From NCBI GenBank assembly GCA_965220235.1, contig OZ244815.1:1178001-1242000 (forward strand): DNA of 64,000 nt, written 5' to 3'. The translations under genes were made by a program, and so were the position numbers. Source of the DNA: Bin55 sp965220235. Lineage in GTDB: Bacteria > Pseudomonadota > Gammaproteobacteria > Pseudomonadales > Azotimanducaceae. Below the pieces are notes generated by a model. That model was not told the origin of the DNA. It worked only from the letters and a program-made list of their open reading frames with translations, and ran no database searches. This document shows positions 50,958 through 59,491 of the stretch, piece after piece; position 1 is the first letter of the stretch, and the number at the start of each line of letters is the position of its first letter.

Positions 50958-53900
50958 TCACATTAAGTCGAAGATTAAGCCAATTCGAATGTGTCGTGGT
51001 TGTTGATGCCAGACAGGTAAGCCAAAGTTTGGATTTGGCCGCCTGCCATAGATCTGCGAACGATCGTCGTAGTCGACGACAGTCGACTCATTGAATAAAT
51101 TGAAGACGTCTAACTTAATCGTCATTGCTGTACGACCGATGTCTCGGTTGTATCGAATCCCAGCATCGACTCGATTCACGCTATCGGTTCGACCAAGCGT
51201 ACCACGTGGGCTAGGCTGATCCTGATCGAAAAATGAGATGGGTCCGTATAAACCTGCCCACCAATCTGACGGATGGTAGCTAAACACGTTCCTTGGTCGT
51301 CCGTCCGATAAACTCCAAGCAACACTCGCCTGGAGATTCTCACGAACTTTCCATATGCCGAATAGTTTCATGCTATGGCGTCTGTCGTTGGGTAGATCAC
51401 CGTCGGCGCCGTCGGTCAAGCCAAGGAAGTCCCATTGTGACGACACGCCCGTCCAATGACCTCCTCCTTCAGTATCTGTTCGAGCGAGACCTTCGTGATT
51501 GCCGTAGCTATGGGACCATGTATAGCTACCACGCAGATACAACTTACGCGACAGTTTCTTGTCGACGAAAAATTCCACTGCATGGTACTGGCGTTCCGGT
51601 TTTGGAAACCCGAGTTCCTCTGCGTTGAATTCAAGCCGTTCTGCGACACCGTCATCGTCCCAATCGTGAACTACTGTGACATCGAAGCCGGGATTCGTAA
51701 GGTAGTAGTTCATGCTCCACGCGCCGCCACGACCTTGTAGATAGGGAATGAGTGCGATATCCTCTATCGCACGTTTGAGCGTTCGGTACGTGTAGTCCAC
51801 GCCAGCGAGGAAATCATTCGGAAAATCTCGTGAATAGCCGACCGTCAATTCCTGTTGATACATCGCTTTCAGATTGGGATCGACGATCTTCGATGCTTCA
51901 GGCGGTGCGCCATCGCGATAGATCAGTGTCGGTCCTAGCTGCGAACCGAAATCCACGGAACCGTCTGCCTTGATATCGCTTGCTAGCGTGTGGAACGATC
52001 GCTGAAAAAGGTAGGATGTCGCGATTCCCTGGCTTACCGCGTTTGGTAAAGGCATGTGGTAACGGGATAGACTGGCGACAACCGAGCCATGACGACCAAG
52101 TTCCAGTGCCGCCGCGATACGTGGCGCCCATTGATCGTCGATCTGCACCAACGGGTCGCCAGCGGAGGTGCTCAGCTCGAATCGTTCGTGACGCAATCCC
52201 AGGCGAATATTCAGTCGATCGTTAACCAGCCATTCGTCTTCAATGTAGAACGACGTACTACGATCTTCATACTTCCCGTCGCCCCGAAACTCCGATACCG
52301 GAACGATTTCGGTTACACCCTCGGGAACCTCTGCGCGATTCCGCAGGAGTTCACCGGGTTCAACATTAAGGTAGAAGTAGAGCTGGTTATCGGGTCCAGA
52401 GTAACCGAATCGGTGACTGGTTGAATTGTTTTCACGATCAAACCCGAACGTCAGAATGTGCGCATCGTTGACGATGTACTCGGCATCAACGCGTGTCGCA
52501 CGTCGTAAATCGTCTCGTACGGACGTCGTCCGATTCACCCAACATCCGATCTCGGAATACCTGCGGTTGTCACGATTGTCGTACGCGGTAGGGCAGATTT
52601 TGTCAGCAGGATTCGAATTTCGGTAGTCATACGCGTTGGTTCCGGCAACCACCGACACAGCGAGTCGATCGGTCGGCGATCCAACGTAACGAAGAATGAA
52701 GTTGTCGCCACCGCGGTCGAGATCGAGGAAACGGTAGCGTTCGCCCACCGTATTCGTAGTTTCTTGCCAGCGAAAGTTACTTAGTTTCGTCCTGGTTTGG
52801 TCGGTGAAATAGGTCAAGCTCAGACGATGGTCTTCGATGATGTCCCAATCAATCTTGGACCCTAGGAATGGATCGCTGTCCTCAGTGACGGTCAAGGTGC
52901 CGTATTCGCTATACCCAGCCTCGAAATTTCGTCTTTCTTCTCGTTGTGCCTCGTATATTCCGTAGATATACAGCTTGTCGCGAATGAGAGGACCAGCAAC
53001 GGAGAGAAAACCCTCTTGGGAGCCCTCCTCATCTTGTGAGAACGATGCGCTATACCGTGAGTTTGGACGATTATCTTCGACGTCTGGGCTTGAACCTTGC
53101 AAACTAGAAGGTTGGTTGAAATAACCGACACGCATCTTCCAGTCGTTCGTGCCGCTCTTTGTTACGGCATTGACCATTCCCCCGGTGGTGCGTCCGAATT
53201 GCGCGCGCAAGCCACCGGTGACCATTTGCACCTGATCGTAAAACTCAAACGGCAGCACGCTCGCGCCGAGTCCATTGGCGAGATTGGACACGTTCATGCC
53301 GTCTACGTAGTAGACGTTTTCGGCAATCGAAGCGCCGTGAATTGATACCAAACCCGTGGCAGTGGTGCGAAACGGTCCAGTCGGATTTCGCCGCGACGAA
53401 AACTGCGAGTCTCCTAGCACCGCACCCGGTGCCATATTGATGACCGCATTGACATCGCGCGCGATCGGGAGTTGATCGATTTCCTCTGCATGGAATGCGG
53501 TATTGATTTCACCGAACGACCCTTGAAGGTCGCTTTCGCGGCTGGCTGTAACAAGCACCTCTTCCATCGTAGCTGTATTTGCTCGATTGCGACCGAGATT
53601 GGATTCGGACATGTCTAAATCGGTTCTGGTGCCTTCGCCGATCACGATTCGGACCGTCTTCAGCAGGAATTTGAGATCGGCCGTCGACGCGAGTACATCG
53701 TAGTTTCCAGGCGGGAGCTGGGTGATGCGATAGGTGCCGCTATTGGATGCAACCACTGTACGCGTGAATCCGGTATCCAAGTGTTCAACAGTGACCTTCG
53801 TTCCTGCGATTGGTGTTCCGTTTTCGAGCGTCACACCGAAAAGAAAGCCATTCGCGAGTTGATCCGCACTTAGTGAGACGCCTAAGTTCGTTGCAAGCGC

Positions 53901-53984
53901 AACAACACACAGCGAGAGAGTTCGTTTTAGCAATGAAATAGGTTTCTTGATATCGATATCAGAATCACTGACGACGCCGGTCAA
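50958..53984 (-). CDS. TonB-dependent outer-membrane receptor with N-terminal carboxypeptidase-regulatory-like domain
   Basis: Up to 1008 residues. A signal region is followed by a CarboxypepD_reg-like beta-sandwich (TPIAGTKVTVEHLDTGFTRTVVASNSGTYRITQLPPGNYDV), then a TonB-box-like EEVLVTASR, the plug (EINTAFHAEEIDQLPIARDVNAVINMAPGAVLGD; HGASIAENVYYVDGMNVSN) and a large barrel. This is the Oar-like class. Start is TTG 53984, or TTG 53933, which gives a cleaner signal (LKRTLSLCVVALATNLGVSLSA). The chain ends IGLIFDLM, not the usual terminal aromatic. Upstream of znuCB on one strand, so probably a zinc-complex receptor; substrate inferred. Confidence 0.85.
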   Translation of the reverse strand: MTGVVSDSDIDIKKPISLLKRTLSLCVVALATNLGVSLSADQLANGFLFGVTLENGTPIAGTKVTVEHLDTGFTRTVVASNSGTYRITQLPPGNYDVLASTADLKFLLKTVRIVIGEGTRTDLDMSESNLGRNRANTATMEEVLVTASRESDLQGSFGEINTAFHAEEIDQLPIARDVNAVINMAPGAVLGDSQFSSRRNPTGPFRTTATGLVSIHGASIAENVYYVDGMNVSNLANGLGASVLPFEFYDQVQMVTGGLRAQFGRTTGGMVNAVTKSGTNDWKMRVGYFNQPSSLQGSSPDVEDNRPNSRYSASFSQDEEGSQEGFLSVAGPLIRDKLYIYGIYEAQREERRNFEAGYSEYGTLTVTEDSDPFLGSKIDWDIIEDHRLSLTYFTDQTRTKLSNFRWQETTNTVGERYRFLDLDRGGDNFILRYVGSPTDRLAVSVVAGTNAYDYRNSNPADKICPTAYDNRDNRRYSEIGCWVNRTTSVRDDLRRATRVDAEYIVNDAHILTFGFDRENNSTSHRFGYSGPDNQLYFYLNVEPGELLRNRAEVPEGVTEIVPVSEFRGDGKYEDRSTSFYIEDEWLVNDRLNIRLGLRHERFELSTSAGDPLVQIDDQWAPRIAAALELGRHGSVVASLSRYHMPLPNAVSQGIATSYLFQRSFHTLASDIKADGSVDFGSQLGPTLIYRDGAPPEASKIVDPNLKAMYQQELTVGYSRDFPNDFLAGVDYTYRTLKRAIEDIALIPYLQGRGGAWSMNYYLTNPGFDVTVVHDWDDDGVAERLEFNAEELGFPKPERQYHAVEFFVDKKLSRKLYLRGSYTWSHSYGNHEGLARTDTEGGGHWTGVSSQWDFLGLTDGADGDLPNDRRHSMKLFGIWKVRENLQASVAWSLSDGRPRNVFSYHPSDWWAGLYGPISFFDQDQPSPRGTLGRTDSVNRVDAGIRYNRDIGRTAMTIKLDVFNLFNESTVVDYDDRSQIYGRRPNPNFGLPVWHQQPRHIRIGLIFDLM

Positions 53985-54138
53985 AGGTGAATTTGGTGCA
54001 AGACTCGAAATTATTACTAGCGATTAGAAGTCGCTAAGGAACGCGCATCCACGTCGATCTCAGGCGATCGAATGATCCTTGTCTGCGGATATGCGAACTG
54101 ATAATTCGAGATCTTGAAACAGTCAGAGGCGATAGCGT

Positions 54139-55269
54139 GTGGGTATCGAGCGTAATCTCGAGATTCTGAAGCCGACGCAAAAATCGCGATTTCGATCGTT
54201 ACATGTACGTTTTCGGCAGGTCGCGAGTATTGGCGTATGGTTAGCGTTGATCGGGGGTCACGCGACGCTTGCAGAGGAAGAGATTGTCGTCGTTGCAAGC
54301 ATCAAACCCATTCATTCGATCGTCAGTGCCATCATGGAAGGTGTAGGCGAACCGCATCTCATCATGAAAGGCGCGGCATCACCTCACACATTCAACCTAC
54401 GTCCCTCGGATGCCAGAGCGCTTGATAGTTCTGACGTGGTATTTCAGGTCGGTCAAGCGATGGAAGCATCCTTGGCGGACATCATGTGGACATTGGCGAC
54501 GCGCGCCGAAATCGTGTCACTCTCGCATGCAACAAATTTGGTGAAGCTGTCGTATCGCGAAGGAGGCTTCTTTGGATCTCACGATCAAGGTCATGACCAT
54601 AGACACGAGCGTGCGCATGAACGTGACGCGTCGTCAGCATCCGGAGGCAGCGATTTAGGTCACGACGATCACGCCGAACAGGATGCGCGAACTGATCATC
54701 ACGCTGAGTCGCATTCGGCATCCTTGCTGGAAGATGCAGTCGACGAGACTTTTGACATGCACATTTGGCTTGACCCGCGTAATGGACGCGTGATCGCGGA
54801 GGTCGTTGCTGCAGTGCTCGCAGAAAACGATGCGAAAAACAAAGGGACATATACCCGAAATCTAGAGAAATTCCTTGCTGATATGGACGGATTGGAGACC
54901 GAACTTCGTGGTGAACTTGACGCACTACATGACCGTGCATTCATCGCTTACCACGATGCATATCGCTATTTCGAGGATCGCTTCAACTTACTTGCGGTTG
55001 GTTCGGCGGTGGTCGTGCCTGGTCGTTCTGCGGGTGCTCGCAGAATTCTGGAGCTCCGGCAAACGATCAACGAATTGAATGTTGTCTGTGTGTTTTCAGA
55101 GCCACAATTCGATGAACAATTAATCGGTACGATCGTGGAAGGAACGGAAGCGAAAGTTGGCGTCTTGGATCCATTAGGTGCAAGTTTGGAGGACGGCAAG
55201 ACACTGTATCCGACGCTTTTACGCAACATGGGTGATTCGTTTAACGAGTGTCTAGAACCTGTGTCGTAA
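54139..55269 (+). CDS. znuA: Zinc-binding periplasmic protein ZnuA
   Basis: 376 residues, signal region ending near GGHATLAEE. Zinc ligands: His in GAASPHTFNLRPSDA, His in FDMHIWLDP, His in FIAYHDAYRYFE and the C-terminal acidic residue region. A long His/Asp-rich loop (about 150-194: GHDHRHERAHE ... HDDHAEQDARTDHHAE) is typical of zinc-specific members. GTG 54139 start. It is divergent from the receptor-znuCB operon across 154 bases, which must carry both promoters; no Zur-like palindrome was recognised there. Confidence 0.92.
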   Translation: MGIERNLEILKPTQKSRFRSLHVRFRQVASIGVWLALIGGHATLAEEEIVVVASIKPIHSIVSAIMEGVGEPHLIMKGAASPHTFNLRPSDARALDSSDVVFQVGQAMEASLADIMWTLATRAEIVSLSHATNLVKLSYREGGFFGSHDQGHDHRHERAHERDASSASGGSDLGHDDHAEQDARTDHHAESHSASLLEDAVDETFDMHIWLDPRNGRVIAEVVAAVLAENDAKNKGTYTRNLEKFLADMDGLETELRGELDALHDRAFIAYHDAYRYFEDRFNLLAVGSAVVVPGRSAGARRILELRQTINELNVVCVFSEPQFDEQLIGTIVEGTEAKVGVLDPLGASLEDGKTLYPTLLRNMGDSFNECLEPVS

Positions 55270-55382
55270 ATTCCGCTTGACAAGATTCCTTAGCCTTCTA
55301 TGGACTCTCACTTTATTACATCAATTGGTGTCGAATAAATCGGAAACCTGACGGCTTTACGTTCAATACTCTCGCGGTGGCG

Positions 55383-56867
55383 TCATAGATTCCGAAATTC
55401 TTCAGCGATTCCATACGCTAATACGCCGTTTCGAACGATCAATCCGGGCAACCGTGAGTTCGCTTCGGAACACGACGTATCTCTGAATATCTCCCTTCGA
55501 AAGATTGGACCGCCATCGACACTAACTTCATTTAAATCGAATACATCGTGAAACCAACGGTAGCGGCCTGCGAGTCGTTGTAGACGTAAGCACTCTCGAT
55601 ACCTTGTCCTATCGAAAGCTTGGCCGGGTTTAAGAGCGCACCCCTTTGCTGTACCGATGCTGCGACTAAAGATAAGATAGTCCTCAAAGAAGGACGCACC
55701 TCCAATCGACCCGATATCGGACACCGTCGCGCCATCGGGGAGAACCGAACGAAGTCGTTCGAATTCCCGTCTGATGTTGTCTACGGCCCGGTATCGAAAT
55801 CGCGTTTCTCCGGTCTCGGCACTGAGGACGACGTACTCCCACGCACTCAAAACCAACCATCTACCGTTCGGTGAAAGTTGCATATTTCGACTGAAGTGAT
55901 CTAGCTCTATGGTGCGACGCCAAATCACGTTTTCTTTACGTTCTTCAGGGTGTAGTTCCTTTCGATAGACAGTCCAGAACTGACTGCGCTCACGTGAGCC
56001 GGTCGTTTTTGGCAGGTCTACGAAATAGCCGTTCGTACTACTCGAGAGAATTGCAGAACGCACAGACTGGACCGAAATATGACGCGGTTTGCCGTGGTTG
56101 ATTGGAAAGAACGAGTGGTCGCCAACTCCCCACGCATCTGCATAAGCCGGTATAAAGCCTACTTCCGTAAAGTCGATTGAATACCTGAGGGCGTAATCGC
56201 TCTCATAATCGTTGAAGGGTGTGTATTTCGTACCTAAGTCATACCTTGTTTCGTTTCCACTTTCCAGATCTCGAACGATCAGACGTGATGTTCGGTTAGG
56301 ACCGGGTTCGTGGACCACGAAGGAACTACCGTCAGCCGCGACATCAAAATCCCACGCTTTTGTGCTCTCGAATATCGTTCGTCCGTCTCGGAGAATGCGA
56401 ATCGGTTCAGGTGTATCGGGCGGTTTGAAAACACCGGAATTTAGCCTTAGTTCGCCAAAACCCACGATCGTAGAGCCGTCTGAATGTCTCCCGATCCGGG
56501 TGTGATTGGGATTAATCGATAGCGAGCCACTGAATCGAGTGCCAGATTGATCCAAGACGGCAAAGTCCATTTCCTCGCCTCTCGGAAGCTTGACGACGCC
56601 TAGATTCTTCGCGGCACCATAGCCTGATGTGAGCTGACAGTGAATGTTGCCGAGAACTTCGGATTTCAGTATTCGAACTTGAGTAAGTGCAGCAGGTCGG
56701 ATAAACGACTCGTTTTGTACTTGACGTACCGTGTAGTTTTCCTTGATCTCCGCCGCATATAAGTTCGTCGGTGTCTCGACCACGATCGCGACGCACGAGA
56801 AAAGCAATGTGAAAATACTTCGAAGACACCTACACATTGAAGGGAGGCGGAGTGCTCTAAAAGGCAT
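55383..56867 (-). CDS. Secreted protein of unknown function; tnpB element inserted at its 5' end
   Basis: 494 residues from ATG 56867, with GGAGAAG eight bases upstream and a signal peptide (SMCRCLRSIFTLLFSCVAIVVETPTNLYAAE). The body has WD/beta-propeller-like pieces (SPNGRWLVLSAWEYVVLSAETGETRFRYRAVD) but no family I can name. The frame runs open back into the tnpB element as far as 57050; that part is accidental. A second ATG, at 56897, lies inside the element's target duplication (TAGATATG on this strand). The insertion separated the gene from its original upstream region, so expression probably depends on read-through. Confidence 0.7.
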   Translation of the reverse strand: MPFRALRLPSMCRCLRSIFTLLFSCVAIVVETPTNLYAAEIKENYTVRQVQNESFIRPAALTQVRILKSEVLGNIHCQLTSGYGAAKNLGVVKLPRGEEMDFAVLDQSGTRFSGSLSINPNHTRIGRHSDGSTIVGFGELRLNSGVFKPPDTPEPIRILRDGRTIFESTKAWDFDVAADGSSFVVHEPGPNRTSRLIVRDLESGNETRYDLGTKYTPFNDYESDYALRYSIDFTEVGFIPAYADAWGVGDHSFFPINHGKPRHISVQSVRSAILSSSTNGYFVDLPKTTGSRERSQFWTVYRKELHPEERKENVIWRRTIELDHFSRNMQLSPNGRWLVLSAWEYVVLSAETGETRFRYRAVDNIRREFERLRSVLPDGATVSDIGSIGGASFFEDYLIFSRSIGTAKGCALKPGQAFDRTRYRECLRLQRLAGRYRWFHDVFDLNEVSVDGGPIFRREIFRDTSCSEANSRLPGLIVRNGVLAYGIAEEFRNL

Positions 56868-56894
56868 AGTGCTTCTCCGCAATGGGCGCGCTGT

Positions 56895-56917
56895 CATATC
56901 TAGGCTCATATGTACTT
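56895..56917. repeat. Target duplication and right inverted repeat of tnpB element copy 2
   Basis: CATATCTA at 56895-56902 repeats exactly at 58296-58303. GGCTCATATGTACTT (56903-56917) is the right end of copy 2, with three changes from the copy 1 repeat. Confidence 0.9.
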
Positions 56918-58295
56918 CTGTGTGTTTTCCACACTGGTTACACGGTTCCGCGTCGATCAGGACCCATGTCCTGATTCTGTCTTCCTGTTGCCGACACTGC
57001 GGGAAAAGAGCCACCCGCATCAAAGAGCGCAAGCCCCTCGAGCAACACATTTTTTGACGCGTTCACGTCGCGGTCGTCACGATACCCGCAATGCGTGCAT
57101 TCGTACCAACGATCGTTCAGCGTCAACGCTTTGATTGGTAAACCGCCACAACTGAAACACCGTTGGGTGGTGTTTTTCGGATCGACACGCACCAACTGAC
57201 CACCGGCGCTTGCAGCCTTGTAGTCGAGTTGAGAAATGAACATGCCCCAGTTCTGGTCGAGGATCGAGCGATTCAAGCCGGCCTTCTGCTTGACGTGATG
57301 TCCAGGACATGTTTCCGTGCCTGCTGCGGAAGCCGTCATGGCCTGGATGTCAAGGTTTTCCACCGCGATCCACTTGCCATGATGTTTCACGATCTCACTC
57401 GTGAGACGGTGCAGGTCGTTGTGACGACGGACGCGTGCGCGATAACACGCCCGTGCTAACGACTGTCGTCGTTTCTTGCGACCGTTCGAACCGGTTTCGC
57501 AACGACTCAAGGCACGTTGCAGGCGTCGGATTTCGGCGCGGTCAGGCGTATGACGTGGGAACACCGTCCCATCCGACAAGGCCGCACGGAGGTGCACCCC
57601 GACATCGATCCCGATGGCTTGATTCAAGCCGAGACGCTGGGGCTTGTCGTCGCAGACCAGCTGGATAAAAATCCCCGTCGGTCGTTGCACGACACGGAGG
57701 ACTTTGACCTTGCTTCGATCATCGCACCGATGGTCCTGGCGCCACCGGAACCGACCGATGCCCTTGAGCTTCACGTACCCGTACTTGCCGTTGAAGGTGG
57801 GTTTCTTGTGCAAGGTCTCAAACGACATCACGCCCCGTCGATACGACTTGAACCGCGGAAACCCGCGACCTTGCCGGAAGAAGCGCTTGAACGCGCGGTC
57901 GACCCGGACCAACGCCGAATCCTGACACCACCGATCGAACTTCCGAAACCACTCGTCCTCACGGCGAAGGGTCGTCAGGGATCCACGCTGGTCGTACAGA
58001 CCGATGCTCTCACCCGTCTTCTCGTAACAGTCGATCCGTTCCTGCAGCGCGCCGTTATAGAGAAGGCGTTGTTGCGTCAGAAACTCGGCAAGGTTCCGAT
58101 GGGTGTGCGCGTTGAGCTTGGCTTTATAGGTGTACGTTCTCACTGCCGAAGCTTACGCTGAGATGCGCACATGCGCATGACGAATTGACGCGCATTGGAC
58201 CAGGAAGAGTTGCAACAAAGGCATGTAGAATCAATGACTTAGGTCAGCATCTAATCCACTGCGAATTGAAAGCAACTACCAAATATATAAGAACC
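56903..58295 (-). mobile_element. TnpB-only element copy 2, 1,393 bp, with degenerate inverted repeats and 8-bp target duplication
   Basis: Same length and layout as 13662-15054, in the opposite orientation, flanked by CATATCTA on both sides. Left end GGTTCTTATATATTT (complement of 58281-58295) and right end GGCTCATATGTACTT have each drifted from the copy 1 repeat. The 152-base region before tnpB differs from copy 1 at about 31 positions with no gaps by hand alignment, while the protein differs in only about 20 of 401 residues. This suggests an older insertion with selection on TnpB. Confidence 0.88.
56938..58143 (-). CDS. tnpB: TnpB RNA-guided nuclease (OrfB, RuvC-like), copy 2
   Basis: 401 residues, GTG start, about 95 percent identical to the protein at 13814-15019 by eye. 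The RuvC triad is kept (Asp180 in GIDVGV, Glu262 in AVENLDI, Asp359 in DRDVNAS), and the zinc-finger cysteines remain (CFSC ... CTHC). Differences such as SHKRGVQ/SYRRGVM and EIAPGHHVKRK/ETCPGHHVKQK lie outside the active site. Intact and probably functional if expressed. The right-end hairpin after its stop (56920-56934) is identical to copy 1. Confidence 0.95.
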   Translation of the reverse strand: MRTYTYKAKLNAHTHRNLAEFLTQQRLLYNGALQERIDCYEKTGESIGLYDQRGSLTTLRREDEWFRKFDRWCQDSALVRVDRAFKRFFRQGRGFPRFKSYRRGVMSFETLHKKPTFNGKYGYVKLKGIGRFRWRQDHRCDDRSKVKVLRVVQRPTGIFIQLVCDDKPQRLGLNQAIGIDVGVHLRAALSDGTVFPRHTPDRAEIRRLQRALSRCETGSNGRKKRRQSLARACYRARVRRHNDLHRLTSEIVKHHGKWIAVENLDIQAMTASAAGTETCPGHHVKQKAGLNRSILDQNWGMFISQLDYKAASAGGQLVRVDPKNTTQRCFSCGGLPIKALTLNDRWYECTHCGYRDDRDVNASKNVLLEGLALFDAGGSFPAVSATGRQNQDMGPDRRGTV

Positions 58296-58303
58296 CATAT
58301 CTA
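58281..58303. repeat. Left inverted repeat and target duplication of tnpB element copy 2
   Basis: AAATATATAAGAACC (58281-58295) differs by one base from the copy 1 left end complement and is followed directly by CATATCTA (58296-58303). Confidence 0.9.
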
Positions 58304-58799
58304 CCTATTGTTAGACCCTTGATCGAAGTCAGAATCTGCCATTCAAACGTCTCATCCGCCATTAGGTGCGCTTGAGGCGGCTCACGATCACACACTCATA
58401 AAAAGCAAGTATGTAAGTCCCAAAAAATTGGCACGAGATACGATCACTTAGCTAAAAGTGTGAATGTTCGTGAAGTAGGTCAACGCCTGTACTCAGAGGA
58501 CTTTCTAGATTGGTATCCGGAAATTGGAGAATGTGAAGTCACCGTCGTCTTCAAACACGAAGCTGGATCGCTGAAGTCGACTATCCAAGACTGAAAATCC
58601 TTTTCGACAGTGCGAGCCCAGCTCCATTACGACTGTACCTTGAAGCCTCGTAGTAGAGGAGTCAGCCGAGAATTGTTTGGACACGGTCGAGAACAGCGAA
58701 TCGAATAGGAAACCGAAGATAACGACTAAATTTAAAATCGTTCATGTGTTTGGTCTTATCTGGTTCTGCTTAGATTGTGTTTGAACGAAGGAGTGCGGG
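58304..58799. other. Intergenic region before hicAB
   Basis: About 500 bases. A 44-codon plus-strand frame from GTG 58460 (MNVREVGQRLYSEDFLDWYPEIGE) is open but not recognised and has no clear ribosome site. It could be a fragment of a decayed gene. The hicAB promoter should lie near the 3' end. Confidence 0.4.
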
Positions 58800-58991
58800 A
58801 TGGTCACAGTACGTGACGCCATTCGCACATTGGAACAGGACGGCTGGCAACTTACACGGACACGCGGAAGTCATCGGCAGTTTCGACATCCCAAGAAATC
58901 TGGAACAGTTACCGTTGCGGGTAATATGGGTGATGACCTGTCCAGAGGAACATGGGGCAGTATTAAGCGACAAGCGAAATTAACTGAGTAG
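58800..58991 (+). CDS. hicA: HicA-type mRNA interferase toxin
   Basis: 63 residues with the dsRBD-like HicA fold: VRDAIRTLEQDGWQLTRTRGSHRQFRHPKKSGTVTVAGNMGDDLSRGTWGSIKRQAKL. The catalytic His of the GSH motif is present. GGAG lies about nine bases upstream of ATG 58800. Followed after six bases by hicB, so the pair looks intact. Confidence 0.92.
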   Translation: MVTVRDAIRTLEQDGWQLTRTRGSHRQFRHPKKSGTVTVAGNMGDDLSRGTWGSIKRQAKLTE

Positions 58992-58997
58992 AGTACC

Positions 58998-59219
58998 GTG
59001 GAATATACCATCGTCATTGAACAGACGCCTCGAAATTTCTCTGCTTATGCGCCCGATCTTCCAGGTTGCGTAGCCACAGCCGCTACAAGAGCTGAGGTGG
59101 TTCGCGAAATGCGTAGCGCCATCACACTTCATATTGAAAGCCTTCTAGAGCACAGTGAACCTGTCCCATCACCGAGCTGTACGGCAGCAGTAGTCGATGT
59201 AGTGGCCAGCAATTCGTAG
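58998..59219 (+). CDS. hicB: HicB-type antitoxin
   Basis: 73 residues: YTIVIEQTPRNFSAYAPDLPGCVATAATRAEVVREMRSAITLHIESLLEHSEPVPSPS is the HicB fold. It is the short type with no separate DNA-binding domain. It neutralises the HicA encoded 6 bases upstream. Confidence 0.92.
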   Translation: MEYTIVIEQTPRNFSAYAPDLPGCVATAATRAEVVREMRSAITLHIESLLEHSEPVPSPSCTAAVVDVVASNS

Positions 59220-59491
59220 TACTTGGTTTGGCTTCAAGCTGGTATGAGCAATCTTCGAAGTTGAGATTCAGCACGTGTTCGGCGTTAAAGTCCATGAGGT
59301 ACTAACGAAAATGTACTCACTCTTTTACCATGGCATTTAGCAAGAAGAGGTGTTACGTGGCCAACCGATACCCGTAAGTTGAGAGAATACAGAATTCGCA
59401 TTGAGGATAAATGCGAATGCCGTACTTGTCTTCGTGCTCGTAGTGGAATCGCTCTAATCGTTGTTGAGTTAGATTGCTAGTATCAGACGAC

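Noticed and set aside
56868..57050. N-terminal extension of the secreted-protein frame into the tnpB element
   Set aside because: It reads the tnpB 3' end in another frame; a signal peptide and GGAGAAG ribosome site mark ATG 56867.
57517..58161. Long plus-strand frame (214 codons) opposite tnpB copy 2, also seen opposite copy 1 at 13910-14440
   Set aside because: Antisense shadow of tnpB with no ribosome site or recognisable domain; conserved only because tnpB is.
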